This document shows, one piece after another, positions 26,548 through 34,780 of a stretch of DNA of 64,000 bases (positions are counted from its first letter, which is position 1; the number at the start of each line of letters is the position of its first letter). The translations under genes and the position numbers were made by a program. The stretch spans positions 73,975 to 137,974 of the forward strand of contig CAKQQT010000005.1 of assembly GCA_934271235.1 (NCBI GenBank), given 5' to 3'. Under the pieces are notes generated by a model, which was not told the origin of the DNA, did no database searches, and saw nothing but the letters and a program-made list of their open reading frames with translations. Source of the stretch: an uncultured Clostridia bacterium. GTDB lineage: Bacteria > Bacillota > Clostridia > Peptostreptococcales > Anaerovoracaceae.

Positions 26548-29081
26548 GGCTTTTCCTCTCCTTTCAGCTCCTGCAGCAGATCCTCCTTAGACTTATTGGC
26601 GTAGCGCATCTTGCTCTGCAGATTTTCGTGCACAAATTCCAGAATGATCAGGAACGTGGAAATCGCAATGATCGCGCAGATCCACAGCACCAAAAAGACC
26701 ATCTTGGAAGACACGCTGAACATCAAGACCAAAAAGACGGTCGGCAGCAAAAGGATCAGCAGGAACCCCAGCTTGGTCCATTTCTTATAATTTTCTTCAA
26801 AATGCAGCGTCTTCTCGACCATTTTTTCGTGAAAAACTTCCTGATCGGCCAGAATGTCGATCGCAGTCGAAAGTTTTACCCGTTCGCGGGTCATGCCGCT
26901 TTCCTCGCAGATCATCAATCCGGTCTCTTCCAACTTTTTGTCGAACATACGGTTCAGGTTGAGCATCAAGAGCCGCACGCCCAGACCGATCAAAAGGGCG
27001 ATCGGCAGATACAGCGCCAGACAGGCGATGTTTTTCCAGTATAAATGATCGTGCATCCCCGCGATCGCTTCCCGCATGGCGTTGATCCCGTAGGTAAACG
27101 GCAGCAGCGGGTGCAGATTGCGGAAGAAGGCCGGCGTCATCTCGATCGGATAAGTGCCCGCGGAACCCGGGATCTGCAGGATGACCAAGATGACGCAGAC
27201 CGCCTTGCCGATATGCTTAAACGTGAGCGAAAGCGCGTAGATCAGGTTTACGTAAACAAAGGAAATGAACATTCCCGCACCGATAAACGCCAGCGGATGC
27301 TCACACTGCGTCTTGAGCAGGAAAATATCCCCCAGACAGATGATCACGGCCTGGATCAGACCGACTGCGATAAACAGCAGCCAGCGGCCGAAATACGCCT
27401 GCGTCGGCGTGATCTTTTTCAATTTTTTGTCCCGGTCCACTTCCAGTTTGAAAATGGCGATCAGCACGATGCCGCTGACCCAGATGGCCAGATTCGTATA
27501 GAACGGCGTCATTGCCGATCCGTAGTTTTTTACCGGGAAAAGGCTGACTGTCGTCAGCTGTACCGGCGAAGAGATGAAGTCCGCGACCACTTTCGCGTTC
27601 AGTCCGCGGTCCTGCAGGAATTCTTCATAGGCGGAATACGAGTCGGCGCTGCGCAGCGCACTGATCTCATCCGCCACATGATCGACCCGACCGCTCACGC
27701 GTTTCAGCGCTGAAGCCGTTGCCGTAAGCGCGTTCCGTGTCTCGTCCACACAGTTGTCAAGTTCATCGAGGATCGTCCGCAGCTGCACCATCGTCGGTTC
27801 CATGGACGATAAGATACCGGAAAGCGTTCCGCCCTGTATCGACAGGACATCCAGCGTCCGGTTCAGTACCGGGAAAACATCGGTGTTGAGGATGTTCTTC
27901 GCGTCGCTGAGGCTCTTTCGCTCCGCCTGCAAGGCCCCGTAAACGCTGGTCTGGGTATTCAAAAGCAGATCCGATGCGTCTTCCAGACGTTTCAGCGTCT
28001 TTTCCAGACTTTGCAGGACCTCCTGATATCTCTGGTTTTGTTTTTCGAGCGCCGCGACGGCGGTTTCCAGAGCGGCGTTCGGATACAGGCTGTTCAGACG
28101 CTTCAATTCCTCCAGATTTGCCTCATTGCGATCGATCACGGCCTGTGTTTTGGTGATCAGCCGCGTCAGCTGCGCCTCGGCCTTGGCAAGCTCACTCTGC
28201 AGGTCGCTCAGATCCTCCCCTGCAGCGGTTTCGATCTCCGACAAATGCCGGTCGCCCTGTGCGATCGCTCCCTCAAGCTGGATCGAGAACAGACTGACGG
28301 ACTGCCTTACCGCAGCCAGTGTATCCAGCGACAGGTCGATCGTTCCCGCGCCCTCATCCGCGATCCGTTCGGTCTTCTTCAAGGTCTTGCGCGCTCCGCT
28401 GATGACTTCTTTGCTGTCCTTCGCGATCTTGTCCAGACCCTTGAGGACGTCCTGCTGCGCGTTCAGCTCCTGCGCCGCCTTGCGGACCGTGCTCGCCGAC
28501 TTGCGATTGACAGCCCCGAGGTTTTCGGACACGGACAGGATCGTTTCATCCAGGATCTCGGACACAGCCTCCGACGCGACCGAAACGAAGGTCTGATTGA
28601 CCTGCTGCTGGACCGTCGTCGCTCCGGTATCCGTGACCTTCGGCGCGATGGCGTTCTTTTTTTCATTCACAAAATATTCGATCTCCGGCGAGTGGATATT
28701 GCCGGACAGTACACTGACCATGCTCTGGCTGAAATCCTCCGGGATCACGATCGCCGCGTAGTAATCTCCGGCCTCCACGCCGTCGATCGCGCTCTGACGG
28801 TCGGTAAAGGTCCATCCCAACGCATCGTTTTCTTTTAGATTCTTGATGATCTCCTCGCCGACGTTCAGCTCGCCGACCAGTTCGTGATCGGTGCCTTTGT
28901 CGCAGTTCGCTACCGCGATGAGGATCCCCTGCGTATTGCTGTAAGGGTCCATGTTTGCGGCAATGTTGAACCAGGCGTACAGCGACGGTATGACGCAGAC
29001 GCCCAAGAGCACGATCACCGCCACCCAATTGGAAAGCAATCGTTTCAAATCTCTGAAAAATATCTGAAAAATCGTTTTCAT
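26544..29081 (-). CDS. YhgE/Pip family membrane protein, longer paralogue
   Basis: An 845-residue paralogue of its downstream neighbour with the same order: N-terminal helix (WVAVIVLLGVCVIPSLYAWFNIAANMDPY), long helical exported region, multi-helix ABC-2-type domain. It has an extra cytoplasmic segment and two more helices at the C-terminus (about 730-845). The two proteins could form a heteromeric complex. No export motor or WXG100 gene is nearby. Confidence 0.9.
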   Translation of the reverse strand: MKTIFQIFFRDLKRLLSNWVAVIVLLGVCVIPSLYAWFNIAANMDPYSNTQGILIAVANCDKGTDHELVGELNVGEEIIKNLKENDALGWTFTDRQSAIDGVEAGDYYAAIVIPEDFSQSMVSVLSGNIHSPEIEYFVNEKKNAIAPKVTDTGATTVQQQVNQTFVSVASEAVSEILDETILSVSENLGAVNRKSASTVRKAAQELNAQQDVLKGLDKIAKDSKEVISGARKTLKKTERIADEGAGTIDLSLDTLAAVRQSVSLFSIQLEGAIAQGDRHLSEIETAAGEDLSDLQSELAKAEAQLTRLITKTQAVIDRNEANLEELKRLNSLYPNAALETAVAALEKQNQRYQEVLQSLEKTLKRLEDASDLLLNTQTSVYGALQAERKSLSDAKNILNTDVFPVLNRTLDVLSIQGGTLSGILSSMEPTMVQLRTILDELDNCVDETRNALTATASALKRVSGRVDHVADEISALRSADSYSAYEEFLQDRGLNAKVVADFISSPVQLTTVSLFPVKNYGSAMTPFYTNLAIWVSGIVLIAIFKLEVDRDKKLKKITPTQAYFGRWLLFIAVGLIQAVIICLGDIFLLKTQCEHPLAFIGAGMFISFVYVNLIYALSLTFKHIGKAVCVILVILQIPGSAGTYPIEMTPAFFRNLHPLLPFTYGINAMREAIAGMHDHLYWKNIACLALYLPIALLIGLGVRLLMLNLNRMFDKKLEETGLMICEESGMTRERVKLSTAIDILADQEVFHEKMVEKTLHFEENYKKWTKLGFLLILLLPTVFLVLMFSVSSKMVFLVLWICAIIAISTFLIILEFVHENLQSKMRYANKSKEDLLQELKGEEKP

Positions 29082-29251
29082 ATTTTCCGAATTCCCCCTG
29101 TGGAATGATAGTGAAAAAATCCCTATTATTAATTTAACGTTTCCTTAAAAAAAGTCAATGGACATATTTTATTTGTGGGAAAATTTTATTTTTTTTGCTT
29201 TCTTGTCGGATTCTTTGCATATTTTTTCTTTTCATTGCGGACAGTTTCATG

Positions 29252-29257
29252 TATAAT
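29252..29257 (+). promoter_or_regulatory. Probable -10 box of the c-di-AMP receptor gene
   Basis: Perfect TATAAT with only a weak -35 match (TTTTCA, 17 bases upstream). The rest of the intergenic stretch is AT-rich. Confidence 0.5.
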
Positions 29258-29327
29258 AGAAGCAGAAAATTCTGATGAAAATATAGTGCCGCGCATCTTT
29301 TTCGGCACGGCAGAACGGAGATCTCAA

Positions 29328-29657
29328 ATGAAACTGATTACAGCAATCATCAATAAAAAAGACGCAGCCTGTGTCTGCGATTCTTTAACCGAAGCAGGCT
29401 TTTTCTTCACCAAACTGGCGACATCCGGCGGCTTCCTCAAAGAGGGTAATCTGACGCTGCTGATCGGCGTAGACGACGATAAAGTCCACGACGCGCTCGA
29501 AGTCATCCGCCTGCACTGTCTGAAGCGTACAGAAGCCGCGCCGGTCATGATCGGTGCCGATGCCAGCGTTTCCGCGTTCAGCTACGCTGCCCCGCAGGTC
29601 GTTGTCGGCGGCGCGACCGTCTTCGTCACCAATGTCGAGCAGTTTGAAAAATACTGA
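29328..29657 (+). CDS. Cyclic-di-AMP receptor (DarA/PstA family)
   Basis: A 109-residue PII-like protein starting MKLITAIINKKDAACVCDSLTEAGF, with the conserved TKLATSGGFLKEGNLTLLIGVDD segment that forms the nucleotide pocket. It binds c-di-AMP and is a signalling adaptor whose targets remain unclear. The ATG has CGGAG upstream; the open frame before it is non-coding. Monocistronic with the terminator at 29688-29735. Confidence 0.93.
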   Translation: MKLITAIINKKDAACVCDSLTEAGFFFTKLATSGGFLKEGNLTLLIGVDDDKVHDALEVIRLHCLKRTEAAPVMIGADASVSAFSYAAPQVVVGGATVFVTNVEQFEKY

Positions 29658-29687
29658 TCCAAAAAACACCGGACACCAAGGTTCGAT

Positions 29688-29735
29688 AAAGAAGCGTCCG
29701 CAGAGTTCTCATCTTCGCTCTGCGGACGCTTCTTT
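29688..29735. terminator. Bidirectional terminator
   Basis: An 18-base perfect inverted repeat (AAAGAAGCGTCCGCAGAG and its complement) with a 12-base loop and T or A tracts on both sides, between two convergent genes. Confidence 0.92.
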
Positions 29736-29767
29736 GTATCCTTGCATTTGTATGATCTTGTATATGG

Positions 29768-30055
29768 TTACACATTGGCCGCGGTATGGCTGTCCAGCAC
29801 ATTCTTCAAAGCAGCCATGGAACTGGACTGACAGCGCGCAATGCGGATATTTCTCTTTTTCGCCTGTTCATTCGCGTGATGCAGCATCTTGTGCGACATC
29901 GTGCTCGTAAACAAGATCAGAAGATCCGGATTCCCGAAATTCTGCAGACCCTTTTCCGTCTTGGCAAAGACCTTTGCGCTGCAGTCGTAAGACTTGCACA
30001 AGTCCTCATATCTTCTGACCATTCTTTCATTCCCGCCGATAATTACAACACTCAT
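29768..30055 (-). CDS. DUF2325 domain protein
   Basis: A 95-residue protein, MSVVIIGGNERMVRRYEDLCKSYDC, ending in RCQSSSMAALKNVLD, a clear DUF2325 member. Function is unknown. AAAGGAG lies before the ATG. A GTTAGC-N4-GCTAAC palindrome lies within a possible promoter 130 bases upstream, the same motif as in front of the feo operon, so it may be iron regulated. Confidence 0.85.
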   Translation of the reverse strand: MSVVIIGGNERMVRRYEDLCKSYDCSAKVFAKTEKGLQNFGNPDLLILFTSTMSHKMLHHANEQAKKRNIRIARCQSSSMAALKNVLDSHTAANV

Positions 30056-30178
30056 ATCTGTACTCCTTTGTCACTTTCTTGTCTCTCTATGCTTGCGTTC
30101 GTATCTCCTTATACGCCCTCTTTGATCTTTTATTTTTTCTCTTATTTCTTCGATGTCTTCGTGTTTTCTTTTTCGTTC

Positions 30179-30206
30179 AAGTTAGCATACGCTAACCACC
30201 AGTCAA
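30179..30206 (-). promoter_or_regulatory. Possible promoter of the DUF2325 gene overlapped by operator A
   Basis: TTGACT (30201-30206), 16-base spacer, weak TAACTT (30179-30184). The palindrome GTTAGCATACGCTAAC at 30181-30196 lies in the spacer and -10 box. Confidence 0.4.
30181..30196. promoter_or_regulatory. Operator-like palindrome A (iron-type motif)
   Basis: GTTAGC-ATAC-GCTAAC. One of six copies of the RTTAGY-N4-GCTAAC motif in the window, all beside the feo operon, the DUF2325 gene or the ABC exporter. Confidence 0.65.
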
Positions 30207-30307
30207 AAGAGAAATGCCTTTCGGCATTCACTTTTGCTTCAGCCTTTGCCGGGAGCCGCAGGCTGCACGCCTGCCGCTCCCGCTTTCCGCTGATGTTATG
30301 TTTTGAT

Positions 30308-30481
30308 TTATTCTGTCTTGTGGCAGGACCCCGCCATTGCACAATGTGCGCAGTTACAGCCACAGGAGGATTTTCCTTTTTTCTTGTTCTTGACAAGACT
30401 TCGGATAATCGCTGCTACGATCAGCACCAGCACCAGCGATATGATGATGGTACTCAAATTCTCTGTGATCCAGTTTAACAT
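30308..30481 (-). CDS. FeoB-associated Cys-rich membrane protein
   Basis: A 57-residue protein. One membrane helix (LSTIIISLVLVLIVAAIIR), a basic stretch, then a C-terminal cysteine cluster CGCNCAHCAMAGSC. This is the small FeoB-associated Cys-rich family that follows feoB in many Clostridia and may handle ferrous iron at the membrane. GAAGGGAG lies upstream of the ATG. It is 80 bases after feoB in the same direction. Confidence 0.9.
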   Translation of the reverse strand: MLNWITENLSTIIISLVLVLIVAAIIRSLVKNKKKGKSSCGCNCAHCAMAGSCHKTE

Positions 30482-30561
30482 ATTGACTGACTCCCTTCAC
30501 TTGAATTTTTCTTTGTTTTCTCTCTTTTATCATACACCGGTCAGACCGGTTTCAAACAGAA

Positions 30562-33057
30562 TTATTTTGTCTTTGTTTCCAGCTTGGTCGCTTCTTTGTA
30601 AGGACGAACCAGCATGTAGATGATCAGTGCCAGTGCCGCGAGCGCGAAGATCAAGCCGATCACGTTCAGGTGACCTGTGAACGCGTTGCCGAACTGGTTG
30701 ATCATTAATGCTACCAGATATGCGAAACCGCACTGATAACCGATCGCGAACCAAGTCCATTTTGCGTTGTTCATTTCACGCTTGATCGCACCGATCGCTG
30801 CGAAGCAAGGTGCGCACAGCAGGTTGAATACCAGGAACGCGTAGCCGCTGATCGGCGTGAATACGGATGCCAGAGTCGTGTAAACGTCTCCTGCCGCGCC
30901 GTAGAGGATACCCATGGTACCAACGATGTTTTCCTTTGCGACCAGACCGGTGATGGATGCAACGGTTGCTTCCCAAGTGCCGAATCCGAGTGGCGCAAAG
31001 ATCCAGCAGATCGCGCCGCCGATAGCTGCTAAGATGGACTGATCCAGTTCGTCTTCTGCTAACATTCTGAAGCCTTCATCGGTAAATCCGAAATAGGATG
31101 TGAACCATACCAGGATGGTGGACAGTAAGATGATGGTACCTGCTTTCTTGATGAAGGACCATCCACGTTCCCACATGGAACGCAGTACGTTGCCCAGTGT
31201 CGGCATGTGGTAAGCCGGAAGTTCCATAACGAACGGAGCCGGATCGCCTGCGAACATCTTGGTCTTCTTCAGCATGATACCGGAAATGATGATCGCTGCC
31301 ATACCTACAAAGTATGCACTGGTTGCAACCCAAGCGGATCCGCCGAAGATCGCGCCTGCGATCATCGCGATGAACGGAACTTTCGCGCCGCAAGGGATAA
31401 AGGTCGTTGTCATGATCGTCATACGACGGTCACGTTCATTCTCGATCGTACGGGAAGCCATGATACCAGGGATACCGCAGCCGGTACCGATCAGCATCGG
31501 AATGAAGGATTTACCGGAAAGACCGAACTTACGGAAAATACGGTCGAGTACGAATGCGATACGAGCCATGTAACCGCAAGCTTCCAGGAAAGCAAGCAGT
31601 AAGAACAGTACGAGCATCTGCGGAACGAAGCCGAGGACTGCGCCGACACCGGCTACGATACCGTCAAGCAGCAGTCCGGACAGCCATTCTGCCGTACCTG
31701 CGGATTCCAGAGCGTTGCCGATCAGGACCGGGATACCAGGTACCCATGTACCGTAAGTGGAAGTATCCGGTGCACCGTAAGCCTCTTTGTAATCGGTATT
31801 GAGATATTCATCAACGGCTGCTTCGTAGTCGGCTTTGGTCACGCCGTCCACGGTTTCAACCGCCAGAGTTTCCTCATCTTCGACTTCATAGGAAACGCTT
31901 GCATCTGCCGGGACCAGAGTGTCTAACTCTTCCAGTGCAGCTTTTGCAGCATCTTCGGAGTAGTCTTCGCTTTCCATATCCAGTGCAGCCGCGATGTCGT
32001 CTGTACCGTATTCGTCTGCGAACGCGCCGATGATCAGGTCGGTATCGCCGTACTGCTCTGCAGCTTCTTCGTACTGCGCGGTACCCATTCCGAAGAGATG
32101 ATAACCGTCGCCGAACAGTCCGTCGTTTGCCCAGTCTGTCGCTGCGCTCCCGACCGTTACCATCGCGATGTAGTAAACAAGGAACATGATGACCGCGAAG
32201 ATCGGCAGACCCAGCCAACGGTTGGTGACTACTTTATCGATCTTGTCGGAAGTGGACAGCTGTCCTTTGTTCTGTTTCTTGTAGCACGCCTTGATGATGG
32301 ACGCGATGTAGATATATCTTTCGTTGGTGATGATGGATTCTGCGTCATCATCCATTTCTTTTTCAGCCGCCTTGATGTCTTCTTCGATGTGTGCCAGGAC
32401 CTGCGGATCGATGTGCATGCTGTCAAGGACCTTATCATCTCTTTCAAAGATCTTGATCGCGTACCATCTCTGCTGTTCTTCCGGCATATTATGTACCGCT
32501 GCTTCTTCGATATGCGCCAGCGCGTGTTCTACAACGCCTGCGAACGTATGCATCGGAACGGTCTTGCTGTTCTTTGCCGCGTCGATCGCCGCTTCTGCCG
32601 CTTCCATAACGCCGGTGCCTTTTAACGCGGAGATCTCAACGATCTTGCAGCCAAGCTGTCTGGAGAGTTCTTCGGTATTAATCTTGTCGCCGTTCTTCTT
32701 TACGATATCCATCATGTTGATGGCAACAACGACCGGAATGCCGAGTTCGGTCAGCTGTGTGGTCAGGTACAGGTTTCTTTCCAGATTGGTACCGTCGATG
32801 ATGTTCAGGATCGCGTCCGGACGTTCACCGATCAGGTAGTTTCTTGCAACAACCTCTTCCAATGTATATGGAGAAAGGGAATAAATACCCGGAAGGTCGG
32901 TGATGATGACATCATCGTGCTTCTTTAATTTACCTTCTTTTTTCTCGACGGTTACGCCCGGCCAGTTGCCGACAAACTGGTTGGAACCGGTGAGCGCATT
33001 GAACAATGTGGTCTTACCACAGTTCGGGTTACCCGCAAGGGCAATTCTGATACTCAT
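30562..33057 (-). CDS. feoB: Ferrous iron transporter FeoB
   Basis: An 831-residue protein. The G domain has G1 GNPNCGKTT (8-16), G3 DLPGIYSLSPY, G4 INMMD and G5 SALKG. Two Gate-type membrane halves follow (FLEACGYMARIAFVLDR, TGCGIPGIMASRTIE, FIPCGAKVPF). Compared with usual FeoB, an acidic insertion of about 110 residues (roughly 327-437, 31746-32076) lies in the loop before the first Gate domain. It imports Fe(II). A motif B palindrome lies 47 bases before the start codon. Confidence 0.97.
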   Translation of the reverse strand: MSIRIALAGNPNCGKTTLFNALTGSNQFVGNWPGVTVEKKEGKLKKHDDVIITDLPGIYSLSPYTLEEVVARNYLIGERPDAILNIIDGTNLERNLYLTTQLTELGIPVVVAINMMDIVKKNGDKINTEELSRQLGCKIVEISALKGTGVMEAAEAAIDAAKNSKTVPMHTFAGVVEHALAHIEEAAVHNMPEEQQRWYAIKIFERDDKVLDSMHIDPQVLAHIEEDIKAAEKEMDDDAESIITNERYIYIASIIKACYKKQNKGQLSTSDKIDKVVTNRWLGLPIFAVIMFLVYYIAMVTVGSAATDWANDGLFGDGYHLFGMGTAQYEEAAEQYGDTDLIIGAFADEYGTDDIAAALDMESEDYSEDAAKAALEELDTLVPADASVSYEVEDEETLAVETVDGVTKADYEAAVDEYLNTDYKEAYGAPDTSTYGTWVPGIPVLIGNALESAGTAEWLSGLLLDGIVAGVGAVLGFVPQMLVLFLLLAFLEACGYMARIAFVLDRIFRKFGLSGKSFIPMLIGTGCGIPGIMASRTIENERDRRMTIMTTTFIPCGAKVPFIAMIAGAIFGGSAWVATSAYFVGMAAIIISGIMLKKTKMFAGDPAPFVMELPAYHMPTLGNVLRSMWERGWSFIKKAGTIILLSTILVWFTSYFGFTDEGFRMLAEDELDQSILAAIGGAICWIFAPLGFGTWEATVASITGLVAKENIVGTMGILYGAAGDVYTTLASVFTPISGYAFLVFNLLCAPCFAAIGAIKREMNNAKWTWFAIGYQCGFAYLVALMINQFGNAFTGHLNVIGLIFALAALALIIYMLVRPYKEATKLETKTK

Positions 33058-33103
33058 TTCTAAATTCCTCTCTTTCTGTCGGTCAGCATTCGCTTGTCAT
33101 TAA

Positions 33104-33119
33104 ATTAGCAATCGCTAAC
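33104..33119. promoter_or_regulatory. Operator-like palindrome B before feoB
   Basis: ATTAGC-AATC-GCTAAC, between feoA and feoB. A weaker relative (GTCAGCATTCGCTTGT) lies at 33082-33097. I see no good promoter around it, so it may act on an internal start. Confidence 0.55.
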
Positions 33120-33164
33120 CGAAAAACTGAAAATCAAGGGAATCGCTTCCCCTCCGTTTTTGTC

Positions 33165-33392
33165 CTATTCAACTTCGACTTCGATCATACCGGCGTCTTC
33201 TTTTCTGAGCGACAGTTCATAGCCGCGCACGGTAACTTCGACCGGATCGCCGAGCGGTGCAACTTTACGGATGTATACTTCTACGCCTTTTGTCAGGCCC
33301 ATATCCATGATACGACGCTTGACAGCACCTTCGCCATGAAGCTTTACGACCTTGACGGTTTCACCGATCTTCGCATCTCTGAGCGTTTTCAT
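33165..33392 (-). CDS. feoA: FeoA domain protein
   Basis: A 75-residue SH3-like protein, MKTLRDAKIGETVKVVKLHGEGAVKRRIMDMGLTKGVEV, ending in LSLRKEDAGMIEV. FeoA binds FeoB and supports iron transport. Second of two feoA genes in the operon. Confidence 0.95.
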   Translation of the reverse strand: MKTLRDAKIGETVKVVKLHGEGAVKRRIMDMGLTKGVEVYIRKVAPLGDPVEVTVRGYELSLRKEDAGMIEVEVE

Positions 33393-33497
33393 TGTCTATT
33401 TCCTCCTTGCATGAAATTACTTTATTGTAATAGATGATGGCGCGGCCCTTTGCTGACCGCATTTATTTTAAGGGTCCATCCGCACGGAACGTTCCCT

Positions 33498-33719
33498 TTA
33501 TATCATGATCTTTCTGGCCATTTCCTGGTCGATGGCGACTCTGGCCTCTTTCACATTGACGATCAGGTTGCCTGCCACCGTCGCGATCACAGTCACCGTA
33601 CCGCCGACCACAAATCCCAGATTCTCAAGATGCTTTTTCACCTCAGGGCTGCCCCCGATCTTTTTGATGATGTTTTCCGTTCCCGCATCTGCAAGATTTA
33701 ACGGCATCATATCTGTCAC
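33498..33719 (-). CDS. FeoA domain protein, second copy
   Basis: A 73-residue FeoA-fold protein with GGSPEVKKHLENLGFVVGGTVTVIATVAGNLIVNV and AIDQEMARKIMI. First gene of the feo operon, behind the promoter at 33794-33822 and two operator palindromes. Tandem, divergent feoA copies before feoB are frequent in Clostridia. Confidence 0.93.
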   Translation of the reverse strand: MTDMMPLNLADAGTENIIKKIGGSPEVKKHLENLGFVVGGTVTVIATVAGNLIVNVKEARVAIDQEMARKIMI

Positions 33720-33736
33720 CTCGCTTCTCGTTTCAG

Positions 33737-33752
33737 ATTAGCTTTTGCTAAC
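33737..33752. promoter_or_regulatory. Operator-like palindrome C
   Basis: ATTAGC-TTTT-GCTAAC in the leader of the feo operon; its centre is 33 bases from that of palindrome D, about three helical turns. Confidence 0.7.
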
Positions 33753-33769
33753 TTCAACGTCAAAATTTA

Positions 33770-33785
33770 GTTAGCTCTCGCTAAC
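33770..33785. promoter_or_regulatory. Operator-like palindrome D at the feo transcription start
   Basis: GTTAGC-TCTC-GCTAAC, beginning about 8 bases after the -10 box, where bound repressor would block promoter escape. Confidence 0.75.
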
Positions 33786-33793
33786 CACATCTT

Positions 33794-33822
33794 ATAATAC
33801 ACATTCTTTTGTCCTTTGTCAA
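33794..33822 (-). promoter_or_regulatory. Promoter of the feo operon
   Basis: TTGACA (33817-33822), 17-base spacer, TATTAT (33794-33799) on the minus strand. Confidence 0.88.
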
Positions 33823-33883
33823 TAGTTTTTTAAGAAAATTTTAGATTTTTGAAGAATTTTTCGTCGGAAAAACGCGGAGAAAG

Positions 33884-33908
33884 CAAAAAGACGAGGTATG
33901 CCCTCGTC
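33884..33908 (-). terminator. Terminator after the TIGR00266 gene
   Basis: GACGAGG/CCTCGTC arms followed by TTTTT on the minus strand, about 45 bases after the stop codon. Confidence 0.75.
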
Positions 33909-33952
33909 CTTTTCGTTCCTATAATTGCTCGTCTGCTTTTCGCGCCGCGGTC

Positions 33953-34633
33953 TTAATTGCCCGATGTCGGTATAAATTCGCTGATCGCGCCCGCCACGCT
34001 CGAGATCGGCATCGTCTGCAGCCAGACCTTGCCAGGCCCGGTAAGCAGCGTATTGAACAGTCCCTCGCCGCCCAGCAGTTTGTTCTTCAGGCCCGGTACC
34101 TGCCGGATCTCCATGCTCACGCTCGTCTCAAAGCCTGCCACATTGCCGGTGTCCACCAAAAGCTGCTGCCCCGGCGCCAGATCATATTCTACCAGATCGC
34201 CGTCGATCTCCGCAAACGCGATCCCGTTTCCGGAAAGCTTCTGCATAATGAAACCCTCACCGCCGAAAAGTCCGGCTCCCAGTTTGCGGCTGAAGTGGAT
34301 ATCCAGTTTCACGCCGGCCGTCGACGCCAGAAACGCGCGCTTCTGCAGGATAAACTCTCGGCCGCCCGTGATCTCCAGCGGAAGGACCTTTCCCGGAAAG
34401 CTCGACCCGAATGCGATCATCGCGTCGTTCGCCTCCGCGGTATAAATGTTCTGGAACATCGATTCGCCCGAAAAAGCCTTGGAAAACATTTTTCCCAAGC
34501 CGCCGCCTGTCGTGTCCATCCGGAAGTTCGTCGTCTGCCAGACCATCGAGCCTTTTTCGGTGATCATCTGCTCACCCCGGTTCAGATAACAGACCACTAC
34601 CGGAAACGCGCCGCCTTTGATTTCGTATTTCAT
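33953..34633 (-). CDS. TIGR00266 / AIM24 family protein
   Basis: A 226-residue beta-rich protein with the family pattern: an N-terminal MVWQTTNFRMDT, Gly-rich AGLFGGEGFIMQKLSGNG, and LGGEGLFNTLLTGPGKVWLQTMP. Its biochemical function is not established. Single gene with its own terminator. Confidence 0.92.
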   Translation of the reverse strand: MKYEIKGGAFPVVVCYLNRGEQMITEKGSMVWQTTNFRMDTTGGGLGKMFSKAFSGESMFQNIYTAEANDAMIAFGSSFPGKVLPLEITGGREFILQKRAFLASTAGVKLDIHFSRKLGAGLFGGEGFIMQKLSGNGIAFAEIDGDLVEYDLAPGQQLLVDTGNVAGFETSVSMEIRQVPGLKNKLLGGEGLFNTLLTGPGKVWLQTMPISSVAGAISEFIPTSGN

Positions 34634-34780
34634 CCTTTTCCCCTTTCCCGCGGAACATGCTGCTGCCCGCGCCAGAAACTTTTTTTATCTTCTACGTTGA
34701 TTTTATTCGATTTTTGAGGAAAACGCAAGCGTCACGGCCGCGATCTTCCCGTTTTTGTCGTCATCCGTCGTTTTTCGCCG

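Noticed and set aside
33082..33097. A seventh copy of the metal-type palindrome (GTCAGCATTCGCTTGT)
   Set aside because: Only about half of the motif matches; noted as a weak neighbour of copy B but not counted.
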